Assembly (NCBI RefSeq): GCF_042453785.1
Contig: NC_091673.1
Location: 8,825,001 to 8,889,000, forward strand
DNA length: 64,000 nt
Origin: Malus domestica
Lineage: Eukaryota; Streptophyta; Magnoliopsida; Rosales; Rosaceae
Reading direction: 5' to 3'
Under the pieces are notes generated by a model that saw only the letters and a program-made list of their open reading frames with translations, did not search any database and was not told the origin of the DNA. This document shows, piece after piece, positions 57,251 to 64,000 of the stretch; within the stretch, counting starts at the first letter, position 1, and every line of letters begins with the position of its first letter. Position numbers and translations under genes: made by a program.

Positions 57251-59367
57251 CAAGTCCGTTCCGTTCCACCCGGTAATCAATTTTGATTAGCCCTTAATCA
57301 ATTTGATTAGCCTCTAATCAAGTTTCAAGCAAAACAAAAGAAAAAAGTTAATCAAATCTCTGGAGAAGAAAATGGGAGAAAGTGGAAGAATGAGGTATCC
57401 ACAACGGCAGGGAAGGGAAACGAGAGATGGAGAAGTATTCGGAGGGAGATGGGAAAAAGAAAGGGGACGTACGGATAGGAATGGATTTTGATTTGTTTTG
57501 TGGGTTGGGACGTTAATCTTTTTTTGGGGAGGGGTGAAGCTGGTCTGTACACCGTTGACCTGTCGTTTGTGCTTCCCACGACTAATCCACTCTCTCTGCA
57601 ACACTACTACATCATTAGAGGAATCCAATCGTGCATCAATTTGGCGCTAAATCTGCTTGTGACTTGGCAGGAGTGGTCACGTTGTCTAGTTTTCTAATTT
57701 TCAATGTTTGTCACATGTTTCCTACATAAAGCGGGAAAAAAAAACATGTTTGTCACATGGTGGGCTTTGAATTCGAAGGAGCGGTGAGGGTTAGTTCGAT
57801 TCAGCTTTCCAATCCTAATCAAATTAATCAATCATTAAGCGGTGCAATTTTGTTTTTTAAGAAATGATAGAACAACTTATATTAAATTTACTTAAACTTC
57901 GAAAAGAAAATTTGAATACGAGACTTCAAGTGCAGTTTGATTGATTTGAACCAAATATGGAACAACCAAACCAGACAAGTGACCGGTTGTTCCCCATCCA
58001 GTCGCATGCAAAGTTGGGATATTTGCGTAGAAAGTCGGGAATTTCGAAGACAACGCAGCAGGTCGACTTTTGATGCAGAAAATTCTAGTCGAATTCCAAT
58101 GAATCGGTCGTCGACACCAACCCAGATGGCTTTGTCTCACTCTCAGGTTTGTAATTCGTCCATTGCATGCATGTCGTCGTTTTGAAGGAAATTAGGAAGA
58201 AAAAAAATAATGATATTCATATTTTATAGTACATTTTATGTTTATTATTTAATAAACTAATAATTAAAAATAATTAATTAATTAAATTATGATTGTGGTA
58301 TACGATGAGTGTTTCTTATTCATTTTCTTGGGTTTTGAAAATTTTTCAAATGATATGATTGTTCACATCAGATACAACTAAAGTGGTATGAAAATATAGT
58401 ACAAAAATATGGTATGAATAAACCTCTGCAATTTCCGACAAGTTTTTCAGATTTGCATGAGCCAATTTTCATATGAACGGCGGAAAACCACCGCGTGCCA
58501 CCACCATCAGTATGACTGTCTCACTCTCAGGAACTCTGAGCCAATTTTCGACGAGGCCCATGGATGTGCAACGACGACACAGCTTCTGTGAGCCAATCTC
58601 ACAGAACATCAAATACTTCTGGACAATGAATTCAAACAGTAATAGCAACGGTGTGAAAGCGGGTCGGACTGGTGCGATAACAAGTTGTTAGTGTGTTTGG
58701 TCGGAGACGGGTGCGAAAGGGGCAAATAAGCAATTCAATTTTCTTCTTGTTGGTGGATGGCCCAATTTCCATACATTATTTCTATTAACTCTTTCACCAA
58801 CCGAGATAACATTCACAATTTGATTTTATTTATTTTTTAAATGAATCGGGACCGTAGGTTGTTTTAAAAATTGAATCTGGACTATTTGGTTCAATCAACG
58901 GTCCAACTAAGTGGGGGTCTGATAAAAAATATAATTTTTGGTCTGTTTGCAAATAACTGACAACATTAGCAACTAGGTTCCAGTCACTAACATTGACTCA
59001 TTTATTTGGCCTAAAAATAAGTTTTAACCCAAATTTTTTTTAGCCCAATGATTGGAGAAGCTTTGGCGAGTTTAAAAGAGTTTTAACCCAACTATTGGTG
59101 TTGATCTTACAAAACCATAATATGTAAAGTGAAAACAACGAAAAGAGTTTTGTAAAATTAGTTAATAAAATATAGAACAGGTACCAATACGTAAAAACGT
59201 ATACATGTGTATTATTTGAGAACTTTTCTAAAAATATACTTTGAAAAATTCGGCTTTTTTTTTAATTTTAAAAATATGTACACAATACGAAAAATTTGTT
59301 TGTATTAATGAAAAATTGGCTTGAATAACTTGTATTAAACATGAAAAGTATGTATGTATGTGTATCA
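57251..59367. other. EXO70 upstream region and intergenic DNA, no second gene
   Basis: The EXO70 leader is CT-rich on the minus strand (about 57310-57480). Patches at 57930-58150 and 58470-58690 have open frames without conserved motifs; a splice-like 'ctctcag|gtttgt' at 58140 made me check them, but no homology was recognised. A TATG repeat is at about 59348-59362. Confidence 0.45.
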
Positions 59368-59597
59368 TGTTAATATTGATGAATTTGTTCTTGAGAGGTT
59401 CACAGAATGCAGAAGAATAGAGAGGGAGATAACTTGAAAGAGAGAGAGAAGAGAGAGAAAGTAAAATTGTATATTGATTTCTTGATGAGCAAGCAATTAT
59501 TACAATGGTTGTTATATATCTTTTCCTCACTTAGCTGATATTTAGCTAAAAACTAACTATCCTCCTTATCTTAACTAACTTGTAACAACCTATAACA
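59368..59597 (-). mobile_element. 3' LTR of a copia retrotransposon
   Basis: On the minus strand it begins TGTTATAGG and ends AATATTAACA, giving TGTTA..TAACA inverted ends over 230 bp. It contains a 'tatataac' TATA-like box and a CT-rich stretch typical of U5/leader. The RNase H reading frame ends just upstream (minus-strand sense). No adjacent purine tract was certain, so the exact 5' edge is open. Confidence 0.65.
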
Positions 59598-59606
59598 TCT
59601 CATTCA

Positions 59607-60990
59607 TTAATCTATTGACAATTGATCCCTAATCTTCTCTTCACTTGGATCCTTAAATCCCCCCTTAATCGTATGCTCAAGTGAACTGAGCATAAGATTG
59701 CCACAAAGTTGTTGAAACAAGGGTGCTGGCAAGCCTTTTGTAAGTATATATACAGATTGCTCAGTAGAAGAAACATGTTGTATATGAAGGTCTCCTCGAG
59801 TGACCCTTTCTCTCTCAAAGTGATAGTCTATCTCAATGTGTTTTGACTTGGCATGAAACATTGGATTTGTTGAAAAAGCTATTGATGAGATATTATCACA
59901 ATATAGAACTGAAGGTATATGAATGTCAACATGTAAATCACAAAACAATTGCCTAATCCAAGCTAGTTCTGCAGCTGTGATTGCTAAAGCTCTGTACTCA
60001 GCTTCTGTTGAAGACCTTGAAACTGTGTGCTGCTTCTTTAATGCCCAAGAAATTGGATTTAAACTAAGATAGATACCAAAGCCTGAAGTGGATCTTCTGT
60101 CATTTGGGTTACCATCCCAATCTGCATCACGGTATGATTGGAGATGTATTGGTCTTGGTCTAAATTGAATACCAAGATTTGAAGTGCCTTTGAGATATCT
60201 GATGATCATTTTAACTGCAAGAACATGTGATTCCATAGGATTATGCATGAATTAACATGCTTGATTTATTGAGAATGTTATATCTGGTATTGTAAATGTG
60301 AGATACTGAAGAGCTCTAACAATGCTTCTGTATTGATCAGGATGTGTAACTAATTGCAACCCCAAGAAATAATGCAGTTTCCCTAAATCTTTCATATCAA
60401 ATTTAGCTGTGAGATCTGTAATTACATCTGAAATTAACTCAGAACTGCTACCAGTAAGTATCACATCATCAACTTATAGCAACAAAATCGCAATGCCTTT
60501 GGATGAATGCTGAACAAACAGAGAAAGATCAGCTTGTGAAGCTTTGAACCCCAAACCTGGTAAAAAACTTGTGAACCTGTCATTCCAGGCTCTAGGAGCC
60601 TGTTGAAGGCCATATAAAGACTTGTGTAACTTGCAAACATAGTTGGAATGATGTGTTGAACTGTGAAATCCTGGAGGTTGTTCCAAATACACCTCATTTT
60701 GAAGAACTCCATGCAAAAATGCATTTTTCACATCCATTTGTCTAAAAGGCCAGTTGAACTATGCAACCAATGCAAGAATCAACATGATAGTTGTAGGCTT
60801 TACCACAGGGTTAAAAGTCTCTCCATAATCAATTCATTCTTCCTAACTATACCCCTTTGCTACCAATCTTGCTTTGTACCTTGCAACAGATCCATTTTCA
60901 TCTCTCTTACTCTTGTATACCCATTTACAATCAACTAGGTTCTTGTCAGGTGGTAATGGAACCAAAGACCAAGTCTTTTGTGTATGTAAG
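59607..60990 (-). pseudogene. Ty1/copia reverse transcriptase and RNase H, broken
   Basis: From high to low coordinates: the start of the copia reverse transcriptase (CKWVYKSKRDENGSVARYK region, about 60846-60930), then DVKNAFLHGVLQNEVYLEQPP (about 60670-60737), the motif zone where YVDD is expected, MKDLGKLHYFLGLQ (about 60370-60400), and RNase H with SRSSTEAEYRALA (about 59985-60025). Several in-frame stops occur. One (60475-60477) replaces the tyrosine codon of the catalytic YVDD box. The element cannot encode active enzyme. Confidence 0.85.
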
Positions 60991-61077
60991 GCATTAATTT
61001 TTTCTGTCATGGCATCTTGCCACTCTGAAACTTTTGAAGCTGCTTTGAAGGTTTTTGGTTATGTGACAGATGACTGA

Positions 61078-62130
61078 GAATAGCTCACAGAAGCTGAGAA
61101 AACTTTTTTTTCTTCCGAAGATTCCATTTTTGGACCTTGTTTGCATAAGAAAATAGGTATTGGCAATACAACATGTAACTGCTCATGTTGAAAGTCAAGA
61201 TCCATAGGGATTGGACACTACGTAGGAGAGTGAGGTTGTTGTACTATATTGGAAATTTGTGAAGGTGAGTGAATAAACTTTGAGGCAGTAGATGCAAGTG
61301 TATTCAAGAAATTTGAAGCTCTGGATGCTGTCAAATAATCTGAGGCACTAGATGAATGCAAGGTCAAGAACTCTGTGTCTAAGATGTTGATGAATGATTA
61401 TGAGATGCATGTGATACTACCTGATTATTTAATGAAACATATGTTGTTGGAGGGCTTTGAGAATGCTCATGTATACTTGCAGATGATGATTGTGTTAAGT
61501 TAGGTAATTGTGTAGCACTAGAATATGGAAAAGTTGTTTCATCAAACAAAACATGCTTAGATATACATACATATATATATATATATATGTATGTATGTAT
61601 ATATATAAAACCTTTATAATGACTTGCATAACCAAGAAAAACATAGGTTTTTGTTTTTGGTTGTAGTTTAGAGCTGTTGTATGATTTAAGTAGTGGAAAT
61701 CATGCATAACCAAAAAAATTCAAATGATTAATGTCTAGAACCTGTTGAAACAACAACTGGTAAGGGGATTTCATTTGTAAAGTAGCACATGACATTTTAT
61801 TGATCAAATATGTAGTTGCAGCACAAGCATGGAACCATAATTTAGCAGGTAAACTTGCAGTTTGAAGCAATGTGATTGCAGTTTTCTACAACATGTCTAT
61901 GTTTCCTTTCTGCCAACCCATTTTTTTTATGGGGTGTGGGGATAAGATCTTTGGTGTAACATGCCTTTTTGTGACATGAAATATTGAAACTTGGATCCTA
62001 CATATTCACCCTCACCATCACTTTGTAAAATTTTTGGTTGTGCAAAAAATTGAGTACTCAAATAGGCATAAAAGTGCACAAATGTTGCAAAAACTTCTGA
62101 TTTATTATGTAAAGGGCAAACCTATGTATA
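61078..62130 (-). pseudogene. Copia integrase C-terminal/linker region, heavily decayed
   Basis: Between the integrase core and reverse transcriptase. Short frames are interrupted repeatedly and a TA/TATG microsatellite lies at about 61560-61610. No motif could be placed securely. Confidence 0.5.
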
Positions 62131-62397
62131 TCAAGTACATTCATCAATGAAGATTACATAATACCTAAATCCTTCATGAGATAACAAGAGAGCAGGTCTC
62201 CATACATCACTATGCATGACCTCTAGAGGTTGTACAAACTTGGTTACAGGAAAATTAAACTGCAGCTTAGTAAATTTTCCTTCCAAACAAGGTGTACATA
62301 TTGATCGACATGTATCAAGTGATGCAATGACATTATTTTGATATAGAATTGCATAAGTAATAGCATTTGATGTATGTCCTAGTCTTTTATGCCACAA
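62131..62397 (-). pseudogene. Copia GAG-pre-integrase and integrase N-terminal core, broken
   Basis: It encodes MWHKRLGHTSNA and CTPCLEGKFTKLQF (HHCC zinc-binding pattern), then LEVMHSDVWRPALLLSHEGFR..YYVIFID, where the core's first catalytic aspartate (HSDV) is kept. The frame ends at a stop soon after. Confidence 0.8.
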
Positions 62398-62424
62398 GCT
62401 TGTATTAACAGGTTTTGCTAGACA

Positions 62425-62972
62425 TCATGTGTGCTTATGAGGTAGTGCAGGTGACAACTTATTTGGTGTGTTGAAAGGAATATGATAGTAGCCCTCTCTA
62501 CATAGCCCTTTGATTATGATTGTCCATGTGGATTTGTCTTGAACCCAGAAGAAAGTATCATCACAAATGAATCGACATCTATTATCTTTACACAATTGAT
62601 AAATGGATAACAAGTGTTGTGAGATCTTTGGAACATGTAGAACATTCTTCAAGGCAAGTGTGTTACTAGAAACTAATAATGTTGATGTGCCAATATGAGA
62701 AATATGTAAACTTGCACCACTTATTGTGGTTATAATATCATTCCTTTGGTATGGAGTAGGCAGATCCAAATTAGCTAACTCATAGGTCATATGAGAAGTA
62801 GCTTCAGTGTCTGCAATCCAGAATTATTGCTTAGATGCAAAAGGTTGATGCTGAGCATGCATAACAGTGAGTGTTGATGCAATTGCAGTTCCAAATGGTA
62901 AATCAGAAGAAGATTCAAAGGACTGACCAATGATAAGTAATCGGGATATGAAATCCTTGAAAGATATACCAT
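62425..62972 (-). pseudogene. Copia protease region, broken
   Basis: It includes ISHIGTSTL, LKNVLHVPKISQHLLSIYQLC and DDTFFWVQDKST, the usual stretch between the copia aspartic protease and the pre-integrase zinc finger. A stop between the two open segments (near 62790) and loss of frame toward the DTG-type site show decay. Confidence 0.75.
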
Positions 62973-63161
62973 TTTCCCTTCCTCTTATAACACATCTGAA
63001 AGTGTTGAACTATGCAGGAAGCCCTTTCAGCGCAAGAATTATCACATCATCATCTTGAAACATTGCTCCTGCAGCTGCAAGATGATCTCTTGCATCCTTG
63101 ATCTTTTGGAGATAATCAGACACAAATTCAAACCCTTTTTTTATGTTCTGAAACTCGGTTT

Positions 63162-63557
63162 TCATCTGAAAGATTGTGCTTTAATGACTGTAGAGAATCT
63201 TTCAGTGAGATTCACCCACATTTCATGAGAGATTTGACTGCCAATTATGGATGACATTGATGTAGTGGACAATGTTGCAATCAACAGTTGCATAAGCGCA
63301 CGATCATGCATTTTACATACCAAGTAATCATCTTTTTCAACTCTTTCAATTTCAGAATCATCATCAAATCTTGGAGGACATTTTCTTGATCCATCAACGA
63401 ACCTCATGATGCCATGGCTTTTAAGAAGCAACTTGATCTGGAAACTCCAAGTAAGATAATTAGAGTAATCCAACTTCACTATAATCGAAGTAGAAACCGT
63501 GGAAATGAGGTTTGTGATCGAAGATTGAACAATTCTCAATTGATCTACAGTCAACAT
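63162..63557 (-). pseudogene. Copia gag N-terminal region (UBN2-like)
   Basis: It encodes VKLDYSNYLTWSFQIKLLLK, HGIMRFVDGS, then ALMQLLIATLS and SHEMWVNLTERFS, matching the gag-polypeptide of plant copia elements. Its ATG lies about 200 bp downstream (minus sense) of the primer site at 63762-63770. The frame is open here but breaks further on (63000-63160). Confidence 0.8.
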
Positions 63558-63761
63558 TGTTGAACTTTTGAGAAGAAACTTTCACTGAGATGTTTGATCA
63601 AACATGTAGAAGGCAATCAAAGAAGAACATAATCGTGAAGAACTCGAAGATAAGAGAAGACCCCAAATTTGTAGAATCACAGCAGTTTGCAAAATAGAGG
63701 ATTAGAGAAATAAAGCAATGCTTTTAATGGAGGTGCGGAAGTGCCAGTGCAATCCTCGACG

Positions 63762-64000
63762 ATGATACCATGTTAATATTTGTTTGTACCATACTTAGGG
63801 TCTCCGTATTTAGATCTCGTATAAATACTCAGATGACTCAAATGTAATTATGTAATAAATGAAGAGGCAAATATGTAATAAATGATGAGCCCTTATTCTA
63901 CAAAATGACTCCTCATTCTCCTCATTATGAGAGGCCAAGATTGAGGCCATGGGGAGAGAGCACATAGAAAATAGGCTAGAGAGCATACTAGCTCTAGCCT
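63762..64000. mobile_element. Copia primer-binding site and non-matching LTR at the window edge
   Basis: 63762-63770 read on the minus strand give TGGTATCAT, matching the first eight bases of the initiator-Met-tRNA primer site, directly beside an LTR end (63771, minus strand ..AATATTAACA). Only the first ten bases (tgttaatatt) match the 3' LTR at 59368. Beyond them (63781 on) the sequence differs and has its own TATA-like 'gtataaatac' (about 63819) and AATAAA on the plus strand, suggesting another LTR inserted in plus orientation that runs off the window. Confidence 0.6.

Noticed and set aside
57930-58690. Possible exons upstream of EXO70
   Set aside because: Open frames with a splice-like site but no conserved motif; probably chance.
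1-64000. CRISPR arrays, prokaryotic operons or plasmid features
   Set aside because: Introns, tRNA form, gene families and repeats are those of a plant nuclear genome; no spacer-repeat arrays of CRISPR type are present.

Overview
This is plant nuclear DNA. Evidence: spliced genes with GT..AG introns, a cytosolic-type tRNA-Ala, plant-only gene families (SAUR, CC-type glutaredoxin, Ole e 1/extensin-like), and dense nested plant transposons. The repeat families resemble those of woody Rosaceae such as apple or pear; that placement is inference from memory, not a search.

Five protein genes look intact: a SAUR gene (18184-18645, minus); a 19-exon MORC-type GHKL ATPase (35664-41427, plus); a two-exon secreted Ole e 1-domain proline-rich protein (42537-43851, minus); a single-exon CC-type glutaredoxin (47816-48199, minus); and a single-exon EXO70 exocyst subunit (55226-57250, minus). 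There is one tRNA-Ala(UGC) at 45498-45570 (minus). These genes share no pathway and form no cluster; they are ordinary neighbours separated by transposons.

The rest is mostly mobile DNA. 1-3060: decayed copia-like sequence. 3061-6354: non-autonomous LTR-like element with seven 64-bp tandem repeats; a partial inverted relative lies at 45770-46746. 6363-9600: a hAT transposon with 8-bp target duplication, itself hit by a smaller hAT (6392-7148) and a solo LTR (8312-8787). 9.9-12.2 kb: a broken deaminase exon and repeat-rich DNA. 13-20.5 kb: SINE, several MITEs and a TRIM-like element around the SAUR gene. 22.0-22.9 kb: a TIR element. 23.0-26.95 kb: a probable Helitron. 27.6-29.5 kb: a TIR element with 139-bp tandem repeats. 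33.3-34.8 kb: a Pack-MULE with perfect 9-bp target duplication that has captured part of a CDH1/FZR/CCS52A cell-cycle gene, intron included. 44.5 and 46.7 kb: RTE-type LINE pieces. 50.9-52.05 kb: a MULE-like element whose arms each hold two diverged inverted-repeat units. 53.6-55.1 kb: a perfect 201-bp direct repeat next to EXO70. 59.4-64.0 kb: a dead Ty1/copia retrotransposon (minus) whose two LTRs do not match.

The most notable item is the Pack-MULE with the captured APC/C-activator fragment, whose end lies about 0.87 kb upstream of the MORC start codon. Exon boundaries and element ends were read by eye from splice sites, reading frame and target duplications; no alignment or database search was run.
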